DNA of 64,000 nucleotides from Limnohabitans sp. WS1 (GCF_003063265.1 NZ_NERU01000009.1:62001-126000), one strand, 5' to 3'. Shown: positions 33,360 to 43,193, counted from the first letter of the stretch. Program-made: numbers and translations. The notes: generated by a model not told the origin, from the letters alone.

Positions 33360-33802
33360 AAAGCCGCCACCAGCGACTGTTTGGCATCGCACTGGGCTTG
33401 CTGCTTGTGTGTGGTGCGCTGTTTTTTGTACTCAACGCCTTCCAGAGCAACCTGGTGTTTTTCTTCACGCCCACGCAAGTGGTGGCGGGCGAAGCGCCCA
33501 AAGAGGGGCATTTTCGTGTCGGCGGTTTGGTCAAGGCGGGCAGCATCCAGCGCGACGGCATGGCGGTGGCTTTTGTGGTGACCGACACGCAGCGCGAGGT
33601 GCCGGTGCGCTACGTGGGCCTGCTGCCCGATTTGTTCAAAGAAGGCAAGGGCGTGGTGGCGCAAGGCAGCCTGGACGCGGGCCGCCTGTTTGTGGCCAGT
33701 GAGGTGCTGGCCAAGCACGACGAAAACTACATGCCGCCCGAAGCCCAGCACGCGCTGGACGAGGCGGCCAAGGCCCGCATGGGCGCGGGGGTGGTGCGAT
33801 GA
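33356..33802 (+). CDS. ccmE: heme chaperone CcmE
   Basis: Periplasmic heme chaperone of 148 residues anchored by an N-terminal helix (about residues 8-28), followed by an OB-fold barrel. The heme-binding motif is His121 to Tyr125 (HDENY), the HxxxY form. Start overlaps the ccmD stop; ccmF follows after 27 bases. Confidence 0.96.
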   Translation: MKSRHQRLFGIALGLLLVCGALFFVLNAFQSNLVFFFTPTQVVAGEAPKEGHFRVGGLVKAGSIQRDGMAVAFVVTDTQREVPVRYVGLLPDLFKEGKGVVAQGSLDAGRLFVASEVLAKHDENYMPPEAQHALDEAAKARMGAGVVR

Positions 33803-33829
33803 CTCGCCCTGATCTGAACGGAGCTGTCT

Positions 33830-35890
33830 ATGTGGCCTGAAGCCGGTCATTTGGCCTTGATCATGGCGGCCTGGGTCGCCTTGGCGCAGGCGGTGCTGCC
33901 GCTGTGGGGCAGCTTGTCAGCGCGGCGTGCGGGCTGGCAAGCGCTGGCGAGGCCTTTGGCGGTCTTGCAACTGGCGCTGATCGTGTTGGCCTTTGGCGCT
34001 TTGTGGCACGCGTTTTATGTGCACGATTTCAGCGTCAAGTACGTGGCCCACCACTCCAACACCTTGCTGCCCACGCCCTACCGTTTGTCGGCCATTTGGG
34101 CGGGTCACGAAGGCTCGCTGCTGCTGTGGGTCTTGATGCTGGCGCTGTGGTCGGTGGCGGTGGCCACGTTTTCCAGGCGCTTGCCGCAGGCCCTGGTGGC
34201 GCAGGTGCTGGGTGTGATGGGCGCGGTGTCGGTGGGTTTTCTGGCCTTTATCCTCACATTGTCCAACCCGTTTGCGCGGCAGTTTCCGGCTCCATCCGAG
34301 GGCCGTGATTTGACGCCTTTGCTGCAAGACCCCGGTTTGGTGATCCACCCGCCCATGCTCTACATGGGCTATGTGGGTTTGTCGGTGGCCTTTGCTTTTG
34401 CCATGGCGGCGTTGCTGTCGGGCAGGTTGGATGCAGCGTGGGCGCGTTGGGCGCGGCCGTGGACAGTGGCGGCCTGGGGCTTTTTGACGCTGGGCATCGC
34501 ACTGGGTTCGTGGTGGGCGTATTACGAATTGGGCTGGGGCGGCTGGTGGTTTTGGGACCCGGTGGAAAACGCCTCGCTCATGCCTTGGCTGGTGGCCACG
34601 GCGCTGATCCATTCGCTCATGGTCACCGACAAGCGCGGGCAGTTCAAGGCCTGGACGGTGCTGCTGGCCATTGGTGCGTTTTCGCTCAGCCTGCTGGGCA
34701 CTTTCCTCGTGCGCTCGGGCGTGTTGACTTCGGTACACGCCTTTGCCACCGACCCGGGACGGGGCGTTTTCATCTTGCTGTTTTTGCTCGTGGTGGTGGG
34801 CGTGTCGCTGGCCTTGTTTGCCTGGCGTGCGCCGCAGTGGGCCAACGCTTCGCAGCCGGTGGCCGGTTCGCGCGAATCGTTTTTGCTGCTCAACAGCGTG
34901 CTCTTGGTGGTGGCCATGGCAGCAGTGCTCTTGGGCACTTTGTACCCGCTGATCATCGATGCGCTGAACCTGGGCAAGCTCTCGGTGGGGCCGCCGTATT
35001 TCGACCGCGTGTTTGTGCCCCTGATGGTGCCGCTGCTCTTGGCCATGGTGCCGGGCACGGTGGTGCCTTGGCATGTGGCGCGCTGGGCAGCGGTGCGCTC
35101 GGTGCTGGTGCCCGGGGCTTTGGCGCTTTTGTTGGCCAGCGCGTGGGCCACTTGGGGCGGTGCACCCATGGGGGAGGGCAGCACGACCACCGCAGGCGGC
35201 TGGCTCACGGTGATGGGCGGCACGCTGGGTGGCTGGATTGTGCTGTCGGGCGCTTGGCAAATCGTGCAGCGCTTGCGCCTGCCGGGCTCGCCGGGCTTGG
35301 CCTGGTGGGGCATGCAGGTGGCGCACCTGGGCGTGGCGGTGCTGGTGCTGGGCATCACAGGCGTGAAGTCCTTTCAGGTCGAGCGCGATGTGCGTCTGGG
35401 CTTGGGCGACTCGGTCACGGTGGCCGGTGTGCGTTACCAACTGCTCAGCGTGGACCAGCACTTGGGGCCCAACTACCTCGCCTTGCGTGCCCAGATGAAG
35501 ATGTTTGAAGGCGAGCCCGGCCGTGAGCGTGAAGTGGGCACCCTGCAGCCTGAAAAGCGCCGCTATGTGTCGAGTGCCATGCCCATGACCGAGGCCGCGA
35601 TCGACCGCAACCTGTGGCGTGACCGCTATGTGTCTTTGGGTGAGCCCTTGGCGGGCGAGCCGCCGCAGTGGAGTTTCCGGGTCTACCACAAGCCTTTTGT
35701 GTCGTGGATCTGGCTGGGTGCGGTGTTCATGGTGCTGGGCGGTGGCTTGGCGGCGTTTGATCGGCGTTACCGGCAGGTCCCTTCGGCAGCGCGTGCGCCT
35801 GGCGCTCAGGCTGACATGGGCATGGGTTTGGGTGCGTCGGGCTTGCGCGCTGCATCGCCTGTCGCTGTGGCCAAAGGTGCAGTGTCATGA
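33830..35890 (+). CDS. ccmF: cytochrome c heme lyase subunit CcmF
   Basis: Large membrane protein of 686 residues with many transmembrane segments that ligates heme to apocytochrome c together with CcmH/I. The WWD motif GGWWFWDPVENASLMPW lies near residues 236-252, with conserved heme-ligand histidine regions around HEGSLLLW and YMGYVG. The C-terminal 30 residues are variable. The stop overlaps ccmG by ATGA. Confidence 0.96.
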   Translation: MWPEAGHLALIMAAWVALAQAVLPLWGSLSARRAGWQALARPLAVLQLALIVLAFGALWHAFYVHDFSVKYVAHHSNTLLPTPYRLSAIWAGHEGSLLLWVLMLALWSVAVATFSRRLPQALVAQVLGVMGAVSVGFLAFILTLSNPFARQFPAPSEGRDLTPLLQDPGLVIHPPMLYMGYVGLSVAFAFAMAALLSGRLDAAWARWARPWTVAAWGFLTLGIALGSWWAYYELGWGGWWFWDPVENASLMPWLVATALIHSLMVTDKRGQFKAWTVLLAIGAFSLSLLGTFLVRSGVLTSVHAFATDPGRGVFILLFLLVVVGVSLALFAWRAPQWANASQPVAGSRESFLLLNSVLLVVAMAAVLLGTLYPLIIDALNLGKLSVGPPYFDRVFVPLMVPLLLAMVPGTVVPWHVARWAAVRSVLVPGALALLLASAWATWGGAPMGEGSTTTAGGWLTVMGGTLGGWIVLSGAWQIVQRLRLPGSPGLAWWGMQVAHLGVAVLVLGITGVKSFQVERDVRLGLGDSVTVAGVRYQLLSVDQHLGPNYLALRAQMKMFEGEPGREREVGTLQPEKRRYVSSAMPMTEAAIDRNLWRDRYVSLGEPLAGEPPQWSFRVYHKPFVSWIWLGAVFMVLGGGLAAFDRRYRQVPSAARAPGAQADMGMGLGASGLRAASPVAVAKGAVS

Positions 35891-36501
35891 GCGCGCTGTC
35901 TGCCAAGGCCCCAAGTCGGCGCATGCCACGCTGGGTGTTTGTGCCGCTGGCGTTGTTTTTGGGCATGGTGGTGTTTTTGGCGGTGGGCCTCACGCGCAAC
36001 CCGCAAGAGATTCCCTCGCCACTCATTGGCCGCACCGCACCGGCTTTTGAGTTGCCGGTGGTGGGTGGGCCGGGCGTGTTCAACGCAGGGCAGTTCAAGG
36101 GGCAGCTCACCCTGGTCAACCTGTGGGCCACCTGGTGCGCAGGCTGCAAAGAAGAGCACCCGATTTTGATGGCGCTGGCCCGCCAGCCCGGCCTGAAGAT
36201 GGTGGGCATCAATTACAAAGAGCTGCAGGCCTCGGAGCTGTCGGGTCAAGACTCACTCAGCGCCGAATCGGTGCAAAAAGCCACGGCGCGCAGCCAGGCC
36301 TGGTTGCAAAAACACGGCCAGGCTTTTGGCGTGAACCTGCTGGACATGGACGGCCGGGTGGGCATGGATTTTGGGGTGTACGGCTTGCCCGAAACCTATT
36401 TGATCGACCACGAGGGCGTGGTGCGTTTCAAGCACGCCGGGGCTTTGACGCCCGATGTGGTGCAGCAAAAACTCTTGCCCTTGCTGCGGGGGGTGAACTG
36501 A
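35887..36501 (+). CDS. ccmG: thiol:disulfide interchange protein CcmG/DsbE
   Basis: Membrane-anchored periplasmic thioredoxin-like protein of 204 residues that reduces apocytochrome c cysteines. Anchor helix at about residues 16-34; active site WCAGC with Cys84 and Cys87; cis-proline region GLPETYLID. It shares one base with ccmH (TGATG). Confidence 0.95.
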   Translation: MSALSAKAPSRRMPRWVFVPLALFLGMVVFLAVGLTRNPQEIPSPLIGRTAPAFELPVVGGPGVFNAGQFKGQLTLVNLWATWCAGCKEEHPILMALARQPGLKMVGINYKELQASELSGQDSLSAESVQKATARSQAWLQKHGQAFGVNLLDMDGRVGMDFGVYGLPETYLIDHEGVVRFKHAGALTPDVVQQKLLPLLRGVN

Positions 36502-37070
36502 TGCGTGTGTTGCTTCATGGCATGCTGGTCTGCGTTGGGCTGTGGTGCGCCTGTGCGGCGGCCCAAGCGCCAGGTGGTTCGGCAATGGGTGTGGCCAATG
36601 TTGCGACAGATGCTGCGAACAGCGGTGCTTCAGTCCCATCGACTGTGCAGGCGACTTTGCCAGGTGTGGGCGCGCCTGTGGCCGCGCACACCGATGCCCC
36701 CATGTCGGCCGCTGTGCAGGCGCGCTGGGACCACATCGCGGCCGAGCTGCGTTGCCTGGTGTGCCAAAACGAATCGCTGGCCTCGTCCAATGCCGAGCTG
36801 GCATTGGACTTGCGGCGTGAGCTGCGCGGCCTGATCGAGCGGGGCCAAAGCGATGCCGACATCCGCAGCTTTCTGGTCAGCCGCTATGGTGACTTTGTGC
36901 TCTACAAGCCCGAGGTCAAGCCCGTGACCTGGCTTTTGTGGTTTGGCCCCTTTGTGTTGTTGTTGGGTGCATTGGCCCTGGCGCTGCGCTTGATGCGCCG
37001 CACACCTGCCGCGCCCGTGCCTTTGACCGAACGCGAGCGCGAACGTGCCCGCCAACTGCTGGAGTCCTGA
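36501..37070 (+). CDS. ccmH: cytochrome c maturation protein CcmH (CycL-type)
   Basis: Periplasmic thiol protein of 189 residues, working with CcmG and CcmI on apocytochrome c. The redox pair is Cys85/Cys88 in LRCLVCQN; one membrane helix follows near residues 145-165. A signal peptide (1-22) is followed by a roughly 45-residue Ala/Val/Thr-rich spacer before the catalytic domain, longer than in most relatives. It joins ccmI through TGATG at 37068-37072. Confidence 0.93.
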   Translation: MRVLLHGMLVCVGLWCACAAAQAPGGSAMGVANVATDAANSGASVPSTVQATLPGVGAPVAAHTDAPMSAAVQARWDHIAAELRCLVCQNESLASSNAELALDLRRELRGLIERGQSDADIRSFLVSRYGDFVLYKPEVKPVTWLLWFGPFVLLLGALALALRLMRRTPAAPVPLTERERERARQLLES

Positions 37071-38341
37071 TGTCCTTTTTGCCGCCTTGGCTGGGTTTGT
37101 TGTGGGTGCTGCTGGCCTTGGGGGCGCTGGCGGCGGGGGTCTTGCTGCGTGGTTTGAGGTCACAGGGACAAGCCGTGGCCATCGAAGAGCAGTCGCGTAC
37201 CAACCGCGACATCCATCAGCAGCACCTGGCCGATCTGGACCGTTCTTTGGCCGAAGGTCGTTTGACGGCCCTTCAGCATCAGGCAGCTCGAGATGAGTTG
37301 CTGCGCCATCTGTTGGACGATGCATCGCGGGCCGATGAGCATCCTGTGGCTGCCGTTCCTGCACGGTGGCATTGGTTGGTTGGGGCCTTGGTCTTGCTCA
37401 GTGGCCTGAGTTATTGGCAGCTGGGTGCACCGCAAAGCTGGTGGCCTGTGCCCTTGAGCCAGCAGGTCAAGATCAGCGCCACCACACCCGAGCAATTGGC
37501 TGAGCAAACCCGCGTGTGGCAACAAGCCACGCAAAAACGCCCGGAGGATGCCCAGGCTTGGTTGACGCTGGCGCGGCTGCACGCCGCCCAAAACGCGCAT
37601 GCCCCAGCCGAACAGGCCCTGGCGCGTGTGTTGGCCTTGTCGCCCGAGCCCGATCTGTGGATCGAGCGGGCGCAAATGAAAGCCTTGAGTGCAGGTGGGG
37701 TCTACACCGGCGAGCCTTGGCAGTGGATTGAAGACGTGCTGCGCACACAGCCCCAGCACCTGAATGCGCTGGTGCTCGCGGGCAGCGCGGCGCTGTCTGA
37801 AAAACGGCACGCCGCAGCGCAAAACTACTGGCAGCGTGCCTTGGCTTTGGTGCCTGCTGACAGCGAGGCGGGCCAAGGCTTGCAGCAGGCGCTGGCGAAA
37901 GCGGCCGAGATGATGGCCGAGATGGCGGCGGCACCTGGAGCAACCGCAGCAGCGGGGGCAGGGATGGTGTCAGCAGTGATTCCGGCAGGTGACACCCAGC
38001 CCCTCATCCAGGGCGAAGTCCATGTCTCGCCCGAGGTGCAAAGCCAAATCGCCGCAGGCTCCACCTTGTTTGTTTACGCCATGGCCGAAGAGGGTTCGCG
38101 CCGCCCCGTGGCCATTTGGCGTGGCACGCCTGTCGCTTGGCCTGTTCCTTTTGCTTTGAACGACAGCATGGGCATGGGGGCACCACCCTTGTTGTCATCG
38201 CTGACACAAGTGCGTTTGGTCGCTCGCATTTCCAAAACCGGATCAGCGCAAAAGCAAGCCGGCGATTTTCAGGTGGAGATGCCGGGCGTCAAGACCGGCG
38301 TGCGTGGCCTTGTGTTGAACATGGTCGCAGCCTCCCCGTAG
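37070..38341 (+). CDS. ccmI: cytochrome c maturation protein CcmI
   Basis: Apocytochrome c chaperone of 423 residues: two N-terminal transmembrane segments (about 5-25 and 95-115) with a cytosolic loop, a periplasmic TPR region (about 135-290), then an Ala-rich segment and a C-terminal domain (about 300-420, with GEVHVSPEVQSQI). It closes the ccmABCDEFGHI operon. No terminator is evident before the converging gene at 38400. Confidence 0.92.
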   Translation: MSFLPPWLGLLWVLLALGALAAGVLLRGLRSQGQAVAIEEQSRTNRDIHQQHLADLDRSLAEGRLTALQHQAARDELLRHLLDDASRADEHPVAAVPARWHWLVGALVLLSGLSYWQLGAPQSWWPVPLSQQVKISATTPEQLAEQTRVWQQATQKRPEDAQAWLTLARLHAAQNAHAPAEQALARVLALSPEPDLWIERAQMKALSAGGVYTGEPWQWIEDVLRTQPQHLNALVLAGSAALSEKRHAAAQNYWQRALALVPADSEAGQGLQQALAKAAEMMAEMAAAPGATAAAGAGMVSAVIPAGDTQPLIQGEVHVSPEVQSQIAAGSTLFVYAMAEEGSRRPVAIWRGTPVAWPVPFALNDSMGMGAPPLLSSLTQVRLVARISKTGSAQKQAGDFQVEMPGVKTGVRGLVLNMVAASP

Positions 38342-38399
38342 ATCGGGTTTTAGGGCTTGAGCGTCACTTTGTCGCAGAGCGACTTTTCAGTGCCAGTGC

Positions 38400-38681
38400 T
38401 CAAGCACTGACCTTGCCGATCGCGCAGCTCACCATCGACTTGGCCTGCGCCAAACCCGACTGAAAGCCGGCCACCGTGCCTTGTTCGGGGTAGCCCATGC
38501 TGCGCAGTTTCTCGGCGATGGCGCTGCGTTCGGATTCATCGGCCAAGAGGGTGATGCGCTGCTGTTCACGGTCGATGTGTACGTCGCTCACGCCCGCGAT
38601 GCTGCACAGGCCTTTGCGGATGGAGTTTTCGCAGCCGCCGCATTTGATGTTTTCGACGTCAAAGGTCAGTGGGGTGTTCAT
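38400..38681 (-). CDS. heavy-metal-associated (HMA) domain protein
   Basis: Protein of 93 residues with a ferredoxin-like HMA fold. The metal site is KCGGCENSI (Cys14, Cys17), a Cys-x2-Cys as in CopZ-type copper chaperones. A 20-residue tail with another cysteine (SMVSCAIG) is atypical. It lies 12 bases after the DUF4395 gene and is probably co-transcribed, suggesting copper or other soft-metal handling near cytochrome biogenesis. The metal cannot be fixed from sequence. Confidence 0.82.
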   Translation of the reverse strand: MNTPLTFDVENIKCGGCENSIRKGLCSIAGVSDVHIDREQQRITLLADESERSAIAEKLRSMGYPEQGTVAGFQSGLAQAKSMVSCAIGKVSA

Positions 38682-38693
38682 GGGAAGGTCCTT

Positions 38694-39446
38694 TCAAAGA
38701 CAGCCGTTGTGTTGTTTCCAAATGGTTTCGTGGCCCATGGCCTTTGCAAAATCGGGCACCTTGCAGCGCTCTTCTTCGCTGGCCTTGGGGTGGGTGGAGG
38801 GCACTTGCACCGCAGGGTGGTGCATGCCGCGCAGCTCGGGGCCCTGTGAGACCCAACCCGCCACAACCACCATCACCGCTGCAAACCCCAAGAGCAGCAA
38901 GCCCTGACCCCAATGCCCTCCCGTACCGACCGGTGCTGTGTAGCGACAGGTGCCGCCGGGGCACAGTTGGGCTTGAGCTGGGCGCAACCAGTCGTGCAAT
39001 TTGCAGCCGATGCAAATGCCGAATGCGGTTTCAAAAAACATCAACAACAAACAGGTGCCGCACACCAACATGTTCAGAGGCCCGATGCTGCGCTCAATCA
39101 CCAGCAAATACAGCATCCACAGGCCCAAAGCCCATCCGATACCCCAGGCAAACCGCTTTTGGGGCGCGCCCACGTATTCGGGCTCTTGGCCGCGCACGAC
39201 CCATTGGCTCATGATCATGGCCGGTGCCCAGCGCGGGTTGACGAACAGGCGAATACTGAACTCGATCACAAAGGCCACCACAAAAACCTGTGTGGCTTTG
39301 AATTGCCCCAAAAGCAAGGCTTGCGAAAAGGCGGCGAAGGCCAACAAAAACAAAATGCCGGCACTTGCACGCACCGCGCGTTCGTTGAACACAGGTACCT
39401 TGTAGTCCGGCAGGGTTTGGCCAAATGCAAAGAAGGACGTTGTCAT
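38694..39446 (-). CDS. DUF4395-family membrane protein
   Basis: Membrane protein of 250 residues with four or five transmembrane segments and the DUF4395 pattern (FNERAVRASAGILFLLAF, VNPRWAPAMI). Two Cys motifs, GICIGCKLHDWL and LCPGGTC, face each other in the second half. A C-terminal domain of about 60 residues beyond the last helix contains paired cysteines and histidines. Function is unknown; the link to an HMA protein and a Crp-type regulator hints at redox or metal stress. Confidence 0.72.
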   Translation of the reverse strand: MTTSFFAFGQTLPDYKVPVFNERAVRASAGILFLLAFAAFSQALLLGQFKATQVFVVAFVIEFSIRLFVNPRWAPAMIMSQWVVRGQEPEYVGAPQKRFAWGIGWALGLWMLYLLVIERSIGPLNMLVCGTCLLLMFFETAFGICIGCKLHDWLRPAQAQLCPGGTCRYTAPVGTGGHWGQGLLLLGFAAVMVVVAGWVSQGPELRGMHHPAVQVPSTHPKASEEERCKVPDFAKAMGHETIWKQHNGCL

Positions 39447-39477
39447 ACCACCAGTATGGGGTCCGGCGGTGATTTCT

Positions 39478-39497
39478 CATATGATTTGAATCACATG
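39478..39497. promoter_or_regulatory. palindrome in the divergent promoter of the Crp-family gene
   Basis: CATATGATTTGAATCACATG is a 20-bp near-palindrome (core TGATT-TG-AATCA) resembling a Crp/Fnr operator. It overlaps the ATG of the regulator gene at 39495 and lies 32 bases from the divergent DUF4395 start. Autoregulation and control of the divergent pair are plausible. Confidence 0.55.
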
Positions 39498-40127
39498 AAC
39501 AACTCAGCCACCGATATGCCTGCCGACCCGCGTCTGCTGGCCCTTTTGCCGCCCGCCATCGTGGACGATTGCGAGCTGCGACGGATGCGCAAAGGTGAGC
39601 GTTTGTTTGCCAAAGGCCAGCGTCCGCGGTATTTGTTTTGGGTGCACACGGGCCAAGTGGTGCTCGAGCGCGCTGCGGCCAACGGCACCAGCGTGGTTTT
39701 GCAGCGCACCCACCAAGGCTTTGTCAGCGAGGCCAGCTTGCAGTCCCCTCATTACCACTGCGACGCGGTGGTGGTGGTGGATGCGCGCATCACCTGCGTC
39801 CCCGTGCCCGCGCTCTTGCAAGCGTTGACAGACGACGCAGCCTTTGCTTTGCGCTGGATCGCCATGCTCAACCAAGAGGTGCGCCGCTTGCGCCTGCAGT
39901 GCGAACGCCTGAACCTCAAGGGCGTCCAAGCGCGTCTCTTGCACTGGCTGGAGACCGAAGGCACGGGTGGTTGCTGCTCCGTTACGGCGGGCTACAAATC
40001 GTTGGCTGCTGAATTGGGTGTGAGCCACGAAGCGCTCTACCGCGCCTTGGCCGACATGGCGGCAGCGGGCCTGGTGCTGCGCGAGCCAGATCGATTGTGT
40101 TTGAACACAAAGAGTCCGTTTCCTTGA
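39495..40127 (+). CDS. Crp/Fnr-family transcriptional regulator
   Basis: Regulator of 210 residues with an N-terminal cyclic-nucleotide-binding-like barrel (about residues 15-125), a long dimer helix and a C-terminal winged helix (SLAAELGVSHEALYRALADM). It has no Fnr-type N-terminal cysteine cluster, so direct oxygen sensing by iron-sulfur is unlikely; the ligand is unknown. It is divergent from the DUF4395/HMA pair across a matching palindrome, which is probably its target. hemE converges on it. Confidence 0.85.
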   Translation: MNNSATDMPADPRLLALLPPAIVDDCELRRMRKGERLFAKGQRPRYLFWVHTGQVVLERAAANGTSVVLQRTHQGFVSEASLQSPHYHCDAVVVVDARITCVPVPALLQALTDDAAFALRWIAMLNQEVRRLRLQCERLNLKGVQARLLHWLETEGTGGCCSVTAGYKSLAAELGVSHEALYRALADMAAAGLVLREPDRLCLNTKSPFP

Positions 40128-40263
40128 ACTGCATGCTCTGTGCTTGCGCGTTGAGCAGGCGTTTTGACAAGGAGAAATGGGCCGGCCTCAGCGTGGGTTT
40201 TGAGGGCCCGGCGATTTTCATCATCGCACAGGCACTTTGGCCGCCCCCCTGAAATGCTGTGAC

Positions 40264-41400
40264 TCAGCCTTGCCGCAGTTTCCGCGAATGGCTGTGCACG
40301 GCCTCCACCAGCGCCGTCACATGCTCGGGCGGGGTGTACTGGCTGATGCCGTGGCCCAGGTTGAAGATGTGGGTGGGGCCGGTTTGGGTGGTGTCGGTGT
40401 GCGGCGTGCCAAAGCTGTCGAGCACCCGGTGCACCTCGGTGGCGATCTGCGCAGGCGGCGCAAACAAGATGTTGGGGTCGATGTTGCCTTGCAGCGCTTT
40501 GCCGGGGCCACCGACTTCGCCGCCCACCAAGGCGCGTGCACGGCCCAGGTTCATGGTCCAGTCCAGACCCAGCACATCGCAGTTCAGACCGGCCATCTCG
40601 GGCAGCCACAAGCCGCCGCCTTTGGTGAACACGATGCTGGGGATGCGCTGGCCGTTGTGCTCGGTCTTCAATTGGCTCAGCACGCGGGCCGTGTAGGCCA
40701 GGCTGAATTGCTGAAAAGCGCCATCGGCCAACACGCCGCCCCAGCTGTCAAAAATCATGGCCGCTTGCGCACCGGCTTCGATCTGGGTGTTCAGGTACAG
40801 GGCCACGGCGTCGGCGTTGATTTCCAGAATGCGGTGCATCAGGTCCGGGCGGCTGTACATCAGGGTCTTCACATGCCGGTAGTCGTCAGAGCCTGCGCCC
40901 TCGACCATGTAGCAAGCCAGCGTCCAGGGGCTGCCGGAAAAGCCGATCAGCGGTACGCGGCCGTTCAGCGCCTTGCGGATGCTGGTGACCGCGTCGAACA
41001 CATAGCGCAGCTTGTTCATGTCGGGCACGGCCAACTCGGCCACGGCCGCTTCGTCGCGCACGTTCTTGGCAAAACGCGGGCCTTCGCCTTGGGCAAAGGA
41101 AAGGCCCAAGCCCATGGCGTCGGGCACGGTGAGGATGTCGCTGAACAAGATGGAGGCGTCGAGCGGGTAACGATCGAGTGGCTGGAGCGTGACTTCGGTG
41201 GCGTAGTCGACGTTGGTGGCCAGGCCCATGAAACTGCCGGCCTTGGCGCGGGTGGCGCAGTACTCGGGCAAATAGCGGCCAGCTTGGCGCATGAGCCAGA
41301 CGGGGGTGTGGTCGGTGGCCTGGCGCAGGCAAGCGCGAAGGAAGGTGTCGTTTTGCAGGGGGGCAAATGACGAAGATGTGGATGTGGTGTTGGATGCCAT
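40264..41400 (-). CDS. hemE: uroporphyrinogen decarboxylase HemE
   Basis: Cytosolic enzyme of 378 residues converting uroporphyrinogen III to coproporphyrinogen III, shared by heme and bacteriochlorophyll synthesis. Signatures are [15 protein letters not shown] and the second block [13 protein letters not shown], with the active-site Asp in [13 protein letters not shown]. The ATG at 41400 fits the family; another in-frame ATG nine codons upstream is possible. Its location close to the photosynthesis and ccm genes suits tetrapyrrole demand, but no PpsR box precedes it. Confidence 0.95.
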   Translation of the reverse strand: MASNTTSTSSSFAPLQNDTFLRACLRQATDHTPVWLMRQAGRYLPEYCATRAKAGSFMGLATNVDYATEVTLQPLDRYPLDASILFSDILTVPDAMGLGLSFAQGEGPRFAKNVRDEAAVAELAVPDMNKLRYVFDAVTSIRKALNGRVPLIGFSGSPWTLACYMVEGAGSDDYRHVKTLMYSRPDLMHRILEINADAVALYLNTQIEAGAQAAMIFDSWGGVLADGAFQQFSLAYTARVLSQLKTEHNGQRIPSIVFTKGGGLWLPEMAGLNCDVLGLDWTMNLGRARALVGGEVGGPGKALQGNIDPNILFAPPAQIATEVHRVLDSFGTPHTDTTQTGPTHIFNLGHGISQYTPPEHVTALVEAVHSHSRKLRQG

Positions 41401-41490
41401 GAAATAACCCGAAGTCAAGGTGCACATTGTCTCAGGCTGTCAAGCCAGGGTCCAGCACTTCAAGCGCCATGCGTGACTTGTTGTGCCGCA

Positions 41491-42831
41491 TCACAACAGG
41501 GCGTGCCGCAGCAAGCCCAGCACCACACAGAGGCTGAGCACGCGCACCACGCCTGTTCCCTTCCAGACCAAGGCCCAGATGGCGATGACCGTCAGCGCCA
41601 TGGCACTCAGGTCGGGCCAGGTTTGCCATCCGCCGGGCCACCACGTGTGATGCGCGAACACCCCCGCCAGGTGCAAGATGACGCCGATCACGGCGGCCGT
41701 GATGGCTTGCAAAGGGCCAGTCAGTGAGGGCATGTGCCGCGTCGATTCAACCAGTGGCCCACCTGCCAAAATGAACACAAAGGAGGGCAGAAAAGTGAAC
41801 CAAGTCACCACGCAGGCCGCCACAACGCCACCCAGCACGGGATGGCCGAGCACGGCCTGGCTGTGCCCACCCAAAAAACCAACAAAGGCCACCACCATGA
41901 TCAGTGGCCCGGGTGTGGTCTCACCCAGCGCCAGACCATCCATCATTTGCGCGGCCGTGAGCCAGCCGTACTGCACCACCGCCGCTTGTGTGACAAAGGG
42001 CAAGACCGCATAAGCCCCACCAAAAGTCAGCAGGGCCGATTGCGTGAAAAAGCCACCCATTTGCGTCAAGGTGTGGCCCATGCCGAACAACCAGGCGATC
42101 AGCCCCCAACTGAGTGCCCACAAGCCCAGACCCATGCCCAGCGCACGCCACAAGCGTTTCGGGCTGTGGTGCGTGTGTTGGCCTTGTTCTGAATGGTCAT
42201 CAAGCCAAGCCGCTGAGTGGGTGGACGCCGTGTCGGCGCTCGGGGGTGGGGTGAGGGGTGGCTGGTCATGCCGATGGCGAGCCCTGTAAAACCCCATGGC
42301 CGCCGCGCCAACAATGATCACCGGAAAGGGCACGCCCCAGAGGGTGCCCAACAAAGACAAAGCGGCCAGCAGCCACAGCCAGCGGTCTTTCAGCGTGCGC
42401 TTGGCCATGCGGTGGGCGGCCTGCAGCACCAGTGCTGTCACTGCAGGCTTGAGGCCCCAGAGCAGCGCCTGTCCCCAAGGGTGTTGACCCCAGACGGTGT
42501 AGGCCCAACTGAGCACCATCAACAGAACCAGACTGGGCAGCACAAACAAAGCCCCCGCCGCGATGCCGCCGCGCGTACCGTGCATCAGCCAGCCGGTGTA
42601 GGTGGCCAGTTGTTGGGCTTCAGGGCCGGGCAGCAGCATGCAGTAATGCAGGGCGTGCAGGTAGCGCTTTTCAGAAATCCAGCGGCGGCGCACCACCAGT
42701 TCTTCGTGCATCAGCGCGATTTGCCCTGCAGGACCACCAAAGCTGACACAGCCCAGCCACAGCCAGAATTTGAGGGCCTGCACAAAGCTGACCGGCGCAG
42801 GGCTTAGGGCGGTGTCAGGGGCCTTGGTCAT
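41491..42831 (-). CDS. chrA: chromate transporter ChrA
   Basis: Long-chain CHR-family transporter of 446 residues with two homologous halves and about 10-12 transmembrane segments. The half-signatures are FGGPAGQIALMHEE near residue 31 and FGGAYAVLPFV in the second half. ChrA exports chromate in exchange or with proton force; many homologues have untested substrates. A His-rich hydrophilic loop (about residues 195-225) separates the halves. It overlaps the upstream small gene by ATGA. Confidence 0.9.
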   Translation of the reverse strand: MTKAPDTALSPAPVSFVQALKFWLWLGCVSFGGPAGQIALMHEELVVRRRWISEKRYLHALHYCMLLPGPEAQQLATYTGWLMHGTRGGIAAGALFVLPSLVLLMVLSWAYTVWGQHPWGQALLWGLKPAVTALVLQAAHRMAKRTLKDRWLWLLAALSLLGTLWGVPFPVIIVGAAAMGFYRARHRHDQPPLTPPPSADTASTHSAAWLDDHSEQGQHTHHSPKRLWRALGMGLGLWALSWGLIAWLFGMGHTLTQMGGFFTQSALLTFGGAYAVLPFVTQAAVVQYGWLTAAQMMDGLALGETTPGPLIMVVAFVGFLGGHSQAVLGHPVLGGVVAACVVTWFTFLPSFVFILAGGPLVESTRHMPSLTGPLQAITAAVIGVILHLAGVFAHHTWWPGGWQTWPDLSAMALTVIAIWALVWKGTGVVRVLSLCVVLGLLRHALL

Positions 42832-43193
42832 GGGGCGTTCCAGCCATCGCGAAAGGCTTGGGCAAATGCCGGGGTGCCGCTGATGCTCAGGCTCAGGGTG
42901 ATGACGTCATCGGTCGACGGTGTGGGTGACAGGTCCAGCTTTTCTTGTGTGCTGTCCCAATGGGCGGACACGGGCGCGTGGGCCCTGCGGATGTGCAGAT
43001 CAAAGTCCCAATCCGCCCCGTCTTCCAGTGGACCGGGGGCTTGTGGGCCAAAGCGATGTGCCCAAGCCAGCAGCCGCGTCACTTCGTGCAGCAGGGCCGG
43101 GGTGTGACGGGCCGCGGGTTGGGCCAGGGCATCCCAGCAGACCACGCCTTCGGTGTCTTCGCTGCAGTCAAATTCCAGAAATTCCAAGTTCAT
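42828..43193 (-). CDS. hypothetical protein cotranscribed with chrA
   Basis: Cytosolic protein of 121 residues, acidic, with no membrane segment or cysteine motif beyond isolated residues. I recognise no family. The pattern (mixed alpha/beta, LEFLEFDCSEDTEGV at the start) resembles small uncharacterised proteins found beside other genes in Comamonadaceae. Its stop overlaps chrA by ATGA, so the two are translated together. A ChrB-type regulator would be expected near chrA, but this lacks a DNA-binding motif. Confidence 0.65.
   Translation of the reverse strand: MNLEFLEFDCSEDTEGVVCWDALAQPAARHTPALLHEVTRLLAWAHRFGPQAPGPLEDGADWDFDLHIRRAHAPVSAHWDSTQEKLDLSPTPSTDDVITLSLSISGTPAFAQAFRDGWNAP

Noticed and set aside
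40128..40263. Possible terminator between the Crp-family gene and hemE
   Set aside because: A loose GC-rich inverted repeat is present, but it has mismatches and no T-run on either strand.
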